In this document: piece by piece, positions 24,396 through 38,200 of the stretch
Layout: each line of letters opens with the position of its first letter
How positions within the stretch are numbered: the stretch's first letter is position 1
Source: Acanthopleura granulata
Taxonomy: Eukaryota > Mollusca > Polyplacophora > Chitonida > Chitonidae
Direction of reading: 5' to 3'
Length of the DNA: 64,000 nt
Assembly (NCBI GenBank): GCA_016165875.1
Contig: JABBOT010000002.1
Span: forward strand, 38,901,868-38,965,867
Notes under the pieces: generated by a model
Told to the model about the DNA's origin: nothing
The model's database searches: none
What the model saw: the letters and a program-made list of their open reading frames with translations, nothing else
Position numbers and translations under genes: made by a program

Positions 24396-27119
24396 TAGCG
24401 AAAGCCTTTTCTCAGGGATAACAGTTTAGTAACATTGTGCTAATACCTACGTACCTCTTATCCGACAGACCAAGTTCATCAGAGGTCAAACGAAATAATT
24501 TTCCCTCCAGTATGGGATTGGTTTCATACACAGATAACTCGCTATAACTCGAAAGTTTGGCTAATTTCACCCAGTGTACTGTTGTCAGAAAATGGACAAG
24601 GAACACAGAACTTTATATGAGCTGGTGTATTTATACTGCTTACAAAGGTTGAGAAGGGATGGGCATTACGCTAAACCTACTAAGGCACTCGTTTCAAAAG
24701 AATCATTTCTGCTAGAAAATCTACCTCTCTTAACACTGCAAACTGCCCTGCAAATAAAGGGTGGCTTCTTCAAGCAAATCAGTAAAGAGCCAATAAAATA
24801 GTAAAGCGCTAAATACACGTTATACAATCGCAGGTAGAACATTTATATACAGCATTTAGAATAATATGGGGAATGTGGACGGACTGTGACATCTGTCAAT
24901 AAAATTACTCACAAAATGTAGTTAAAAAATCCCTACACAGAATGCAGTATATAATAAGTCAGAAAAAGTTTGGGCATAACATTAATTATTTCAGTCGGTG
25001 TAACAGCACATCAAAATTATAATACATTTGATTCTTTCATAATACAAGGTGGCGTATGCTGGAGGCATGGCATCAAAGAACCATGGAAATAATGTCAGAA
25101 TACCGACGTACAGATCACGTACTTCAAGAAGTAATCATGCCATTGATATCTGACACGATTACGTGCATGTAATCATATTGATGAAATATCACATCAAAAT
25201 GTAATCATACAAAATTCCACATTAGACTCAAAATCTTGTCCATCCTGGGCAACTCCACATAGTAGGTGTGAATCCATATGTAACCCTAAAATATGTTCTT
25301 CTTGAGAATCAACACATAATTATAGTGAATCCCACATCTGACACCAAACTTTATCTACCTTGAACATCAACGCATAATCATATCCCACATCTCACACCAA
25401 AATACCTCACTGAAGAGAGTAAACATGTGATGACACTCAATCCTTTGACAACAAAGTTTTTCTCATCCATACTTTCAATATCCAACCTCTCTTAATCCCA
25501 CATCTGACATCAACCATTGTTGCTAGAACATTAACGTTGGACTTAACATGTTTCACAAGAAACCTTGCAAGTTGACATGGCCACAATCAGTTGTAACCCA
25601 TTCATCTTATGCCAATACTTAGCTGCACTGAATCAGCTATGTGACAAAAAACCTTGTTGACCTGACGCACAATGGCCTGGATGAACAGGATTTCAATTTT
25701 TATACAAATCCTAGACATTAAAAGCGCCATACTTACATGAATTTATATGAAATTCCCCTTTCTTCCAAAACGCGTGCTCCCCTAGAGCTAACTAGAACTA
25801 GAACTGTTATTAGATTCACTGCTGTGTCATCATTTTGGAGAGATCCTTGTTTTGTCTTTTTGCTAGAGGTTAGCCTCAGCACTGGCACAATCACTACTAC
25901 TTAATCTGCCACAACCTTCGGCAGAATATCATCACCTCATTTACTCCACATGTGATTTTCTTTCATCTTGAAGACATACACAGCTTTATCTGGGATGTCA
26001 TGTCTGATATCAAACCCTCCAGGTCTCACTTCTGACCAGTATCATGTCTAAGCTACATTTATTTTAAAATCTAAAAGGTGAGATAAAATGCTGAGTTATA
26101 ACATGACTTATGGTCACAACACACGACAATCTGACTGATATTCTTTCAGGAAATCATAAAATACATTCCATTAAAACCAAGTGACTGAGGAAATAGAAGG
26201 TCTTGGTTTTCCACCTTATATGATAATATAATAGAGCAATCTAAAAGAACGTGTACAGTAACTGGGTTTTATGGACCTTCCAAACCTTGGTTACATTTGT
26301 ACAAAGTAAGTGATCCAAATCAGCACACAAATCAATAAGTTTGTAAGTATCTAAGTAAATGACCAGTGTACATAAGTATTTAGTAATTTACAATGAAAAG
26401 AGGTGGCAATATGTAAGTGAGCCGTCAACATTTTATACACTATTAAACGTTAGCGATGAAAAACTGGGAGAATGTTAATGACTAATACTGGAGACGATGC
26501 ATCCGTGAACATAACAATTTATGTTTTCTTATTATTTTTCTCAGACAAACACAATTAATACAACTGATAACAGAAAACTGGATATCAATTAAACTGCTCA
26601 CAAAACAATTTCCATCACGTTTGGAATGATGAAGACTGGAAAATTACTCAGAAATATTTGAAGGAAATGTTGACAATAAATGACTTACATCTAATAAAAG
26701 TTTAAAGCAAGTGGAATATGTATACAACAATAATAATAAATAAAGTACTACAAATCTAAACTTGTATCACAGCTTTTGCTCTAATCAGCACCAGTCAGAC
26801 TGGTTATAATTACATGTGTATTAAAAGTCAAACATCAAAACAATACAATCATAAACAGAAGTGCCATTATACTACAGTAGTAATATGTGCACATATTCTA
26901 TATATGAATATATATCTATATTATGTTATAAGATAAAAGGACTATATATGGTTATATATGCGAAAGGTAACGGCCACATCACGTAAGTCAATGTATGAAG
27001 TTCTACACTGTCTGCAAAAAGCATGCAAGAATTTAGAGCACAAAATTCTAATCAAACGCAGCTGGCTAAAAAAGCAGTTTGTTGCTTTGTTCACATAAAT
27101 CATAAGTTCCATGATTCAT
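24396..27119. other. No gene recognised; loosely repetitive
   Basis: AT-rich. Between about 25,140 and 25,520 phrases such as CATAATCATAT and CACATCTGACACCAA recur at irregular spacing, suggesting an old tandem array. A reverse-complement AATAAA (TTTATT at about 26,058-26,063) could be a distal polyadenylation signal for the minus-strand CH gene, which would give it a 3-kb 3' UTR. Confidence 0.4.
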
Positions 27120-27370
27120 AACATAAATCATATGCGCCATCATAAAGTAAATCAAATGTACCATCAAAATGTAAATCTTACATACCAGCAAAGCTAAATC
27201 ATATGTACCATCAAAATGTAAATCTTACATACCAGCAAAGCTAAATCATATGTACCATCAAAATGTAAATTTTACATACCAGCGAAGCTAAATCATATTT
27301 ACCATCAAAATGTAAATCTTTCGTACCATCATGGGGTAAATCATATGTATCATCATAAGGTAATCAACAT
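27120..27370. repeat. Minisatellite, 47-bp unit made of two 23/24-bp halves
   Basis: AAATCATATGTACCATCAAA followed by ATGTAAATCTTACATACCAG repeats about three times almost exactly (27,187-27,330). More diverged half-units flank it on both sides. Confidence 0.85.
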
Positions 27371-29124
27371 AACAACAGAAACTTCTGAAAGATAACAGAA
27401 AAGAAGGAAATTCAAAACTGGTAAAGCTTTGAGGTAGAATTTCAATCTGACTTCCATGTATACGTGGATGTGCACATATATTGTTTGCAAACATTTTCGT
27501 CATCTTTCCCATGAATTATAGCTTTGTCATTCATTCATTTGTAAATTCACCACACAGTGAAGCACATTGTAACCTTCCGAATGCCCCAAGACAAATTTTC
27601 TACAGCTATCACAGCATTATAACCTAGCACCTAACCAACTGTGAGTTAGTATCCTAGCATTATACCCCAGGATCTAACCAACTGTGGGCCAGTATCAGGA
27701 TAATACCTGGGCCATAATGACAATACCAGCTTGGAAGCTTTCCTGTGAATCAATCGAATGGCATTTAATACTGTCCTGCGATCCGGTACAATCTTTCCCT
27801 CGTCGGACTGCACAGGCTGTAATACTGACATGTCTACAGCGTAGCTTTCCTGATTTGCATACAGGAAGGGTTAGCATAGGTGTACTTAAGGTGAATACAG
27901 GAAACAGCAGCAGCAATGAGCTGTACACGGCACAGGTATATATATAAATAAGTCACAAGTATGTAAAATAAACTTACAGCATTCTTTTCAAAATTCTCAC
28001 CTTCAACTTAATATTTCATAACAAAGAAAAGAAATCAGAAAAAAATCCCCCCCCCCATCTCTTCTTTGTTCCTTCTTTTTCTTTTAAACCCAGTCACCCG
28101 GTCACAGAGTCTCCATATTTTTGGACTGTAGTTCTGACTTCAGTGATCCTTTGTGGATGCTGCTCCTTTGTGAATGCTGATCCATTGTGGATGCTGATCC
28201 TTTGTGGATGCTGATCCTTTGTTCTTGTTATCTACTGGCTCTACAGATGAACACAGCCTGCAGTCACTACAAGCGAACATCACACTTTTCAGCACACCCT
28301 GTGCCTCAAATCTCTGAAAAGCAAACAATACAATATTAAAGAGTACACTCTGTAGATTAGAAAGTATCTTTGGCATTTGGCAATTTACTGAGAAACTAAA
28401 CCATACTAGCACTCTATGATTCCATCAAATTATCTCCACGGGTAGATATCAGACAGCAAACTTTGCAACTGGCCAAACAACATAATGTACGAAACACTGA
28501 TAATTATGTTAATGGTATGAAGTCACAAAAACGAATGCCATGATGATGTATTTCTTCTCTAAATTCCTTACACCATGTTGAAGGTTGCACCAGCCTAAGA
28601 GACAACTCATACTGAAATCATAACAAATCTTACAATACAGGCTTTAGTTAACAATTTATCTTTCACTCGGCTTTATACCAGCATTTATACTGCATATTGA
28701 GGATGTAAACTCATATGAATAATCTTCCAAACATTTCCTATAAGACCAGTGCCTAACCACTGAAACAATCTAGGCCTTAAGTTGAGAAAGGTAAATGATA
28801 AGTTAGGATACAGTTAATATTGGTGCAATGACTTGAACGTCTAGACACATATGTATGATGTATGTATTTTATGTATTTAAGTATTTTTCCATCGAATGCC
28901 AAATTATAAAAAAAAAAACAACATCAAGTTATAAATTTGCATGCAAATGTTAATGTAAATCTAATTTCACAGCCACCTTAACGTGCATGTATATACAACA
29001 ATTCAGTAATGCCTTGATGTTAAAATTAAGACAGAGAGTACAATATACACACTCTATGATGTAACAATGTATTGTGTGTTCACTACAAGAGAACTGAGTT
29101 AGCTAGTCACACCTGCACAGTACC
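27371..29124 (-). other. Probable 3' UTR and flank of the CH-domain gene
   Basis: Lies just past the minus-strand stop at 29,125-29,127. No second gene is recognised. A minus-strand open segment after TTTGCTTTTCAG (about 28,312) reads RFEAQGVLK and later residues, but its phase does not fit the upstream exon, so I leave it uncalled. Confidence 0.4.
28143..28226. repeat. 17-bp tandem repeat
   Basis: GATCCTTTGTGGATGCT repeats about 4.5 times with a few substitutions. It creates the repetitive SIHKG/STKDQ translation on the minus strand. Confidence 0.8.
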
Positions 29125-29236
29125 TTAGACACTAAGACAGGCTGAGTCCAGGTAGGACACATGATGGTTCAGGTATTTATCAATGAGCACATCAGCGTAT
29201 TGGCGCTGGTCCATGGTTAGTACAGGGGCGTCATAG
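29125..29236 (-). CDS. CH-domain gene, exon 12 (true C-terminus)
   Basis: After acceptor CTTGTGTCAG| the frame completes a Ser codon and reads YDAPVLTMDQRQYADVLIDK, then YLNHHVSYLDSACLSV and TAA at 29,127-29,125. The long upstream ORF appears to stop at 30,321 only because it runs into the intron. Confidence 0.8.
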
Positions 29237-32200
29237 CTGACACAAGACAGAGACAGAGGGGGGGGTGATTAGAGAGTGAAACAAGGGAGGTAACACAGTG
29301 ATAAGCACCACTGCAGGAAAACATGTATTTGTCTACATATTTTTATGTGAAGAAAAAAATTTTTGCCCTTTCTCCCCACCCAAAACAAACAAAAAAAAAT
29401 CATGTCCTCCCTTTTCTCTCTGACATTCTGAGATAAAAAGCAGCATATAAAAAAATAAGTTTTGTGAAGTGGTGTCTAGATGAGTACTGGACATTACAGG
29501 TAAAACATTCGGTTAGTTATGTGTGCCCATGAAAGAGTAAATAAGTCTATGTGAATCAGTTAGGAAACTCCACGTACAAACAGATTTGATAGTTTTCATT
29601 ATTGAGGCAATCAGTGTTGAATCTTGTAAACTTTTATAGTAAGGATCCATGAACCCATATAAAGAACCCCTGGTTAAAGAACCTGGTCCACACAATCTAT
29701 TTCTCTGCAGACACACAGTCCAGGCTCTGTTGTGTCGGTAGTGCAGTCATTGCACTGGTACTGCCAAAAGACTCCTTCCATTTAGAGCTCCATTGTACAT
29801 GTATAATAAGGAGAAATGTACAGGAAGATGTGCACATTTTGTATTAGAACACTAAACTACAACACTTCTTCACCGCATTCGTAGACGTGATTTAGAAAGT
29901 GAATTTACGTAACAATATTATCATTATTAGAGACATAGCACAGGTTCTAATGCTTAAAATTGGCGGCGACCTCTCCAGGTTTCAAACCAGCAACCTCAGT
30001 GACTCTGAGGTCTCTAATAATCATAATACTGTTAACAGTTATTTCCATTTAGAAACACCATTCACCAAGTCATGGGAGCTGCCAGGAAGACATAATACAT
30101 GTATTCACTGTAATAACAGATGTGATCTGAGACAAGAGTTGAGTTAGAAGGAAATGTACCAAATGTATTAGAGGATTAAAACAGAGCACACATTTAGGCT
30201 TACCAGATTATTAACAGTTTCGGCTTTATGTTATCTTAACAACTTTACAAAAAATCACCTTATATCAATGATGTTCAAAAACCAGAGAGAACGGCTACTT
30301 CCTTGATGGGTAAATATTTCTTACCTGTTTTTATTTTCAAACCAGTTCTTGGCACGGAACCCTTGAAGGGAATGGCTCTCACAGTCTCGAACAGGTTCTT
30401 CGTCTTCAAACTCGTCATTTAGGTTTCGGACGATGCCATAGCGACGAGCTGGAACCCCAAACAAAGGAACCCCTCCTGAGTGTGAATGGCTTCTCAGATG
30501 TCCGACAGTCTCGTGGCGACTGATCGTGCTCTGTGGGGAAATGGCCCGTGATGCGACCTCCATGTTAAAGGTGACATTGGGACTGGCACTCCGTCGGCTG
30601 GGTGGAGAACTCCTGCCAATTCTCCTGAGGTCCTGATCGCTGCTGGCAGGTTTGAGAATTCCTCTAACGGGACCACTGCTTCTTACAGGGGAACGGCCTG
30701 CTGCTCTGAATGGTCTCTTGGGAGTAACCTCACTCAGTGATCTCCCTTGAGGAGTTCTCGTTTCCCAGTCGTACCCCATGTTGCCATGGTAACTGTTGTT
30801 GAGCCCTGAATGATTATGCAGTGATGAGGAGTGAGGGTCTGTGGAGCGAGGTCTTTGGCGAGGCCCACTGTCCTCCCTGTGATAGGACTGAGATAGGTGG
30901 CACTTGAGATTTTCTATTTCCTCAGCATAACTCCTGCTCCCACCTTTCCGTGACCTTGAGGCATGTGAGGATTGTGAGTCCCTCAGCGGGTCAGGGTGGG
31001 GTGGGCGCGTGTCTGTATACCCCTCCACATATGGCTTCTCTGCATGACTCTCACCCAGATCACTGTCTGAGTAGTTTAGCTTGCCAGTCAGAGACCATTT
31101 CCGTCGCCCGTCCTCCCCAGGGGTCACATCTTGAAAAGCGTCCCTTGCCCTGAGAGCTGTGGTTTTTCCTCTGCGATGTGGGTAGATTTCTCTGAAGGTT
31201 GATTTGACGGCAGGTGAAATTTCCTCATAGTTGTAGGATTTGGGTCTTGATGGGTAGTTCTTCACTGGGCTGATATCTGTTGGGGAGACAGATCGTGGTA
31301 TAAAGTGACCCCTGGAGGGACTGCTTGTCATCAAGGGCTCAGAACTCTTCAGCTTGGAGTATGGTGTTGATGTGGCATAGGTGTGGGCTGGGGTTGCAGG
31401 TGAGTAGGCATGAAGGTGATCAGTGTGAAGCCTATCCTCTGCAGGGCCAGAATTCATTTTCTCCTCCCTGTTTGAAAACCTCTCTTTGATATCAGCAGCC
31501 CTTGTCAGAAGCGCGGCTGTTTTCCTGTAAGACCTCTCCTGTGTTTTGACCTCGTTGATTTCTTGAGTAAGGAAGTGATTCTCCTCTCGGGTGTCATCAA
31601 GCTTCACCTGGAGATCTTTCACAGCAGAATGTGCTCGATCACGGCTCACTTTCATGCTCTCCAACTCCTGGAGGTAACAAAAGTCAAGTAATGGTAAAAT
31701 GCTGAATTTGCTCAACAGTCTACAAGGGATATGGTCCATATTTGAATCTGGACTTGTGACAGGGATTGTCACAGAGCTCTGGGGATAAACAGCTACTGTG
31801 TGGAATTCCAGTGTGGTTATGGTGCGATCAGGTCAATGAACAAATCTTTTATATTTTATTTGAAATTTTATTTCAAATGTATTATGATTACTTCAACAAC
31901 AGTTAAGAATTGAATGTTTTTCAAAAGTTTCAACAGGATAGCAACTACAGACATTGCAGACAACAGAGAAAATGTTACAAAGCTGGAGCATGTTGTGATT
32001 AGACCTCTGTTCAGAAAAATGAACGGCTTAGACAGTCCAATTACCTCTTTAGTTTTCTTCTGCTCTTGTCTGCTGAGATTAAGGTGTCTCTTCAGCTGGT
32101 AGTTCTCCTGTTCCACCTTGTGAATGCCGTCAGCGTCAGTCCCTCCAAGTAGAGTCCGGGCCTCCTCAAGCTCCTGTTCCAGACGGTCACAGTCTGACCT

Positions 32201-35200
32201 TGCCTTAGTCAGAGAACTTTCAAGGTCAGCCACCCTGACTTCCAAGGTGTCAGACTTTGACCTCTCTCTGGTCAGTTGAGTGTGCAACTCTTCATTCTCC
32301 GCCTGAGTCTTTATCAAGGACAGCTTGGTTTCCTCTAAGACTTGAGCCATTTTGGTCATCTTTTCACCAATCTCATGGCTGGCATTGCCCACTTTGGCAT
32401 GCAGGATTTCATTCTCCATTGTAGCACTGGCTAGGCACTGTTTGAGCTCAATAATTTCGCTGTCTGTCATGAATTTCTTGGGCTCTGTAAGTCTCTTCCA
32501 CTTCTCCTGCCTTCCTGGTTCCAGATTTTCCATATCCTTAATGTCCATACCCCAAATGTCCGAGGAGACTTTCTGTATTGGGCTGCTGTAACCGTACATG
32601 ATGGGAGCTGCAGCTGGCGGCTTCACAATCAGATCGTCATCCATCAATATGCCAGTGGGAATCTTCCTTCCTGAAAGATCTTGCAAACTTCTGGAGCGGG
32701 TTTCACGACAATTGTCACGATCCCGGCTTTGCTCACTGTGTCCATGGAAACTTCTAGACCTCCAGTCATCAACAGGAGAATAATTTTCTTTTCGGCGAGA
32801 GTGGTTTCTGTGAACTCTATCCTCCGACAGTGATCGCCCAAAGCCATGATATGACAACAATGGTCGTCTGCTCAGATCTCGGGTGGATCTATAGTCTAAG
32901 TCATCTTCAGCTGTCTTCCGACTTAGTGGACTTTGCATGGTAACTAACAGATCATTGACATTGTCTCGAGCTCTCCTATTGGCCTCTACACTGGACAGGT
33001 TACTAGATTCTGGAGAGTGTAACAGAGATCTTGGTGGCGATTCACGAGAGGATCTCTTGGAGGGGCCCTTTGGCAAGCGGCTCCTCTCTGTGTTCCGGGA
33101 TCGTTCTTGCTGCTCCACACTGTCATGCCCGCTTCCTTCCTGAGATCTTTCCAAGGTGAAAACTTTGGATTTCAGGTTTTTTATTTCATCTGTCAAGAGA
33201 TGAATCAAGTCTTTATCAAACTGCTCTGCCTCTCTGGGGAATCCTTGGGCTCTATGTCTGAAGCTGTCATCAGATGTGTAGTTCTTCCTTCTGTAGTCAT
33301 CATGACTTTCTAGCAATCGTCTTGTGAAATGCTTTTCTGCTTTAGATCTGGGTGCTGATGGTTTGGTTTCCAAGGAAGACATTTCCGTAGAAACATTCCC
33401 TCTTGTCCCTAAGCTTAGATCATCCACGTGAAGTTCATCTGACCCCAAAGACCTGTCACATGACTTATCATCTTCAGGAGGTTTCTGCAAAGATTCTCTT
33501 AATTGTCGGATTTTCTTCAGGCTTTCGTCCTCCTGGAGTTTTGAACCGTGATTGGACTCGGGCTGACTTTGAGATTCACACCCAGAATCTGTCAGACGCT
33601 GGGGGTCTGTTAAGCGAGACTGTCTAGACAAGTGGTGAGCTAGGTCCTCACTAGGAGTCTGGCTACCTCCAAGGTGTTTGAGTTCTGCTTCAGAGCTGTC
33701 CTGAGAGTAGTTCTTCTCAAGCTTTCCACGAGATTCGCTAGATGAGGAAGTTTCGTCCCCTATATTTGAATACTCTGTGTAGTCTCCTTCTGAAATCCTT
33801 TCACTGGTCTCAAATTGCGATGTATCACCCAAGGAGACTGTCCCATCCGTCACATCAGCCAATGTCTGACGGGTATGTTGCTGTTGTTGGAGAACCTCCA
33901 GCAGTCTTGCTACTTCTGGGCCATGCCCTGGCAATAAGAACAGCGGAACTCCTCCCCCGATCCCCGATGACATGGGTGCACCTGGAGTCATCCCAAACAA
34001 TGGTACACCTCCTACAGGGATTTTGAAATTATTCTGGGGTGCTCCATTTTGATATCCCATCAATCCTGGTATACTGGTTGCAGGGAGCATTGTATTGTTA
34101 CTATAGTGATCACTGTGTGTGGGATTATCTTTAGATTTGTCCGTCTCAAGTGATTTTGCCTCACATCCTGTGACTACCTCTTTCACCTTTAAATTGATAG
34201 TGTCTCTCAGGATTCCCTTATCAGTGTTTCCTTGGGATTCCATGTCTGAAGACAGCCAGTCAGAAGTGTCCTCTGAGAAGCCGTTGGTGTCTAGCGGTGG
34301 TGTGACAACACCAGATGCTTGTCCGTTAATCCTTACACTTCTGTTTTCCAGCTCCTTCCTTTTGTCTGGAGGAATTTCAAAACTTTTTGCATACCTTGAA
34401 GGAGAAAAACTTCTGACAAATCGTCCAGACCCACCTTTTGCGAAAGTGTTGCTTTCTGTACTGGAAAATCGTGATGTAGGGGCACTGTTGGGTCTTGAGA
34501 GCCTCAGACTTCCTCCTGAACTGGCTCTTCCTTTCCCAAACAGACTGTCATTCTCACCAGAGAAAGTGACAATTTTCCTGTCAGACATTTTGTTCATATA
34601 ACTGTGACTATTATCCTGTCCATTAGTATAACTTTTCAGCATAACTGAGAGTGGCACAGTGGACTGGCTGTCTTCTGTGGACATGGAGTTAATTCTTCCT
34701 CCTGAGTCCATCTGTTGAAAGCTCTGCCAAAATAAGACAATTTCAGAGAGAAAAACTTAATAAGGAGAAGACAACTGTGTGTGGTATATTCAAGAACATT
34801 GCAGTGAAAAGTTTAAATAACAAATCTTCTATTTTTGTGCGCCATCAAAACTTACTTACCATTTATTTACTCAAGCAGTACTTACACTGTGACTACAAAA
34901 CATTTCAAAATGGCAGCTTTCAGATAAGATGGAGGTAACCAAGCTGGGCCTAGATGAAACCACTGCAGCCTGTTATAATCTCCCGATATAATTCTGGGGC
35001 TGAATCATAGTGGGGTGGATTTTTATGTGCCATCTTGATGATCAAGTACAGCAATCTATAATCCATTCTGATTAGTAGGGGATCCAGAAACACATGCCAG
35101 ACTGGCGCTGAGTCATTAGTTACCAAACATTGCTTCCCAACTATAAAACACTGAACTCATTTAACATTTAACTTAATCTATAGGCACAAGACCAGCAATG

Positions 35201-38200
35201 TTTTTTCTCTGCACACAACCTACAGGTAGTGCCAAATTTATACTGCTCACTATACTTTTCGTTGGAGTGTGATCTCATCAACAGCAAACCAGCAGCTTAT
35301 AAGATCTGCACATTACTGAGTTATTACCGAGTTGTACCGCTGAGCATCACCTGGCCTCGAGACTTTGGGACTACTTTCTTCTGAGGAGCTCTCTGAATCC
35401 TGCGTGTCTCCTATCTGTACAAATCATACAATCAAACACTGTTTTCTGTGTTATTTGCTATCTATCTACAAAACTTAATATAAAACATTACTTTTACTTT
35501 TTACCAAAATGTAACAATAAAACTCAATCATGGAAGTGCTCAGATTGAGCAGGACATGGAACAAATATTTCAGTATTAAAAGGCTTCTTTTGTACATTAT
35601 ATAATCTTTGTGATTTCCTTTGTGCCCCTCCACCCACCTGATGGGCCATTTACTGCATTTCACCTGAAGTTTGGCCTGTAAAAATGCCCTTTCATAAGCA
35701 CATATGGGCCTTAAAATGATACTTTTGATGCCAATACTTTCCAATAAAATTTAAATCACAATATACTGGATATATTAGACATCATGAAAAACTCTTAAGT
35801 GGCCTTACAAGGTGGATGAATCTATATCCTTAGTTCAGATTAAAAAGTTAAACTTTAGGTGAGATGAATTAAATTTTAAGTAATAGTTTAATATAAACAA
35901 ATATACCTAAAATATACAAATATACCTTAAATATAACTAAAATTAAAAGAAAAATCAATAAACCACGAATAGTTCAATAGGTACATGTAGCTTTCTGGCT
36001 GACATTACACATAAATGGGGCTTACCCTCCAGCGTAGCAGAGAAAGGTAGATCAACAGGTCGTGGTCCTCTATTGTACCATCCAGTAACTCCTTGGGCCT
36101 GCAATACACGCATATATCTCTGTGGGAGCCATCAATTTAAATCACTAAATCGTCTCATTTATATACCCATGACTATTAATTTTGATGACCACAACACCAT
36201 AGAAAACTATGAGTTCAACAGATTACTGCTTTCAGGTCTAATCCCAGCTGTGGTTAGAAGGTTTTCACTATCAGAAATCAGCCTTTAAAGATCAAAAGAT
36301 TTAAGTCTTTATGTCACAGCACCATGTATGTTGTCCGTTCAAAATTTTCAATTAAACATGTCAGATATCAGATTCCATTCCGTTTATGTTGTTTGTCTCC
36401 TGCAGTGAATTTCGGCAATCGAGAAACCCAAAGCTAGCCAATCAAACAGCACAAAACTCTCTGCCCCTCTGCTTTCTGCATCACATGATTTACAATGCGA
36501 AAAAATCCACCAAGCATATCAACAATTATGCTGCCAGTAATCAGCAGCAGCTAATTTCGGTGGTAGACCAACTTGACCTTACAAGCAAAAATATCTGACT
36601 TGAGTGTCTCTGGCTTATGTTGTTGTAACATCAAATCTCACACTGTTCATTGTAAAAAGGTGTTACTGATTTACTTACTTGATTATCTCCCTTTTGACTT
36701 TGTATTTGGATTGCACTTGTGAGAGCAGATAAGAAATCCGTTCTTCTTTATCCTGCTAGAAAAAATTAAAATTTTATACTATATCAATATTACATTTTTA
36801 CCTGGGTCCTCTTCCATAAATCCCTCATGCCGTTATTTGCATAGAAATAAAGCAACCAGCATCCTAGATCTTAAGACTTGACTCCATGGTATATGTAGTT
36901 ATGTTTATAAATGCAAGGGGGCCTCTGTGGCTCAATCGGTTAGCGCGCTATTGCAGCACAGTGACCTAAAGCCTCCCACCAATGCAGTGGCTGTGAGTTC
37001 AAGACCAGCTCATGCTGGCTTCCTCTCCAGCCGTATGTGGGAAGGTCTGCCAGCAACCTGCACATGGTCGTGGGTTTCCCCCAGGCTCTGCCCGGTTTCC
37101 TCCCACAATAATGCTGGCCGTCGTCGTATAAGTGAAATATACTTGAGTATGGCTTAAAACACCAATCAAATAAATACATAAATAAACCAAATAAATGCAG
37201 CATTATGAGTGCCTTGCAGCCACCTCTGAACACATCTTCATAATGCTGTAAACTTTTTGACACAGGAATTGCTTAGAAAAATAGCTACAAACAGTTTGTG
37301 TGTTCTTGGGGTTCAAAATCACATTCAGAACAATTACATCTGAATACCTAAAAACTATGTCTTTTATTCTACTGAAAACTATTTCACCAAATGATCAAGA
37401 GTTTGTCTAGACAGCCCTTCTGTCATTTTTTCCAAAGCAAGCTATGAAGAAATTAAACACAACAGTTCATGAGCCAGTAACATGTTCTGGAAAAAAATTC
37501 ACTGATCTCCTACCTCTGCTTCGGTCTTCACTGGACTGCCACAAATTTGTTGCAAGAGCTTCGAAAAGTTGTCATGACTACACAGGCTAAAACCAAGAGA
37601 AAATCAAGTAGAAAAGTTGTCATGACTACACAGGCTAAAACCAAGAGAAAATCAAGTAGAAAAGTTGTCATGACTACACAGGCTAAAACCAAGAGAAAAT
37701 CAAGTAGAAAAGTTGTCATGACTACACAGGCTAAAACCAAGAGAAAATCAAGTAGAAAAGTTTTGCAACAGCGCAAGATAAAAGCAACAAATGGACCTTA
37801 ATTATCTTTTCTAGTCAGACAATGTGTGACTGATCATTATACTGTGTGTATGTCTAGCTTAACTAAACATGTCTAAACTGTGTAATATTGCCAAACAGAT
37901 GTTTGTGAGCTATGAATCCATGCAGTATATTATGTTCTTTAAAACTGTCCAAGTCAGAGAAAAATACTAAATGGCTATCACACAGTAATCAACAATTAAT
38001 CAATCACTGCAAAAACAAAACGACCTGAATAAAAACAAACTGTGGCCAATCACTGATGTCAACTATGTCTGTGCAATCTATGACTGAGGAACAATAGTTA
38101 GGAAGCTAACAACAGGCCTACCAGCAGTTCATCACACTAACAACCTAACAGATACACACAGACAGTTCATAATACCATGCATTGAGTGCAAACCAGGCAT

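Noticed and set aside
28140..28412. Minus-strand segment after TTTGCTTTTCAG as an alternative terminal exon of the CH gene
   Set aside because: Its open frame needs phase 0, but exon 11 ends with two leftover bases. Half of it is a 17-bp repeat. The exon at 29,125-29,236 fits better.
31668..31772. ATG at 31,772 as a gene start
   Set aside because: The sequence between 31,668 and 31,772 is intron read-through ahead of a clear CCTCCAG acceptor, and the coiled coil continues from exon 10.
36917..37196. tRNA gene from the GGCTCAATCGGTTAGCGC head
   Set aside because: It has A and B boxes but no cloverleaf acceptor stem. It is the head of a repeated SINE.
37547..37801. 84-codon ORF of 16-residue Lys/Thr-rich repeats
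   Set aside because: Translation of the 48-bp array antisense to the CH gene. The phase-consistent exon is on the minus strand.
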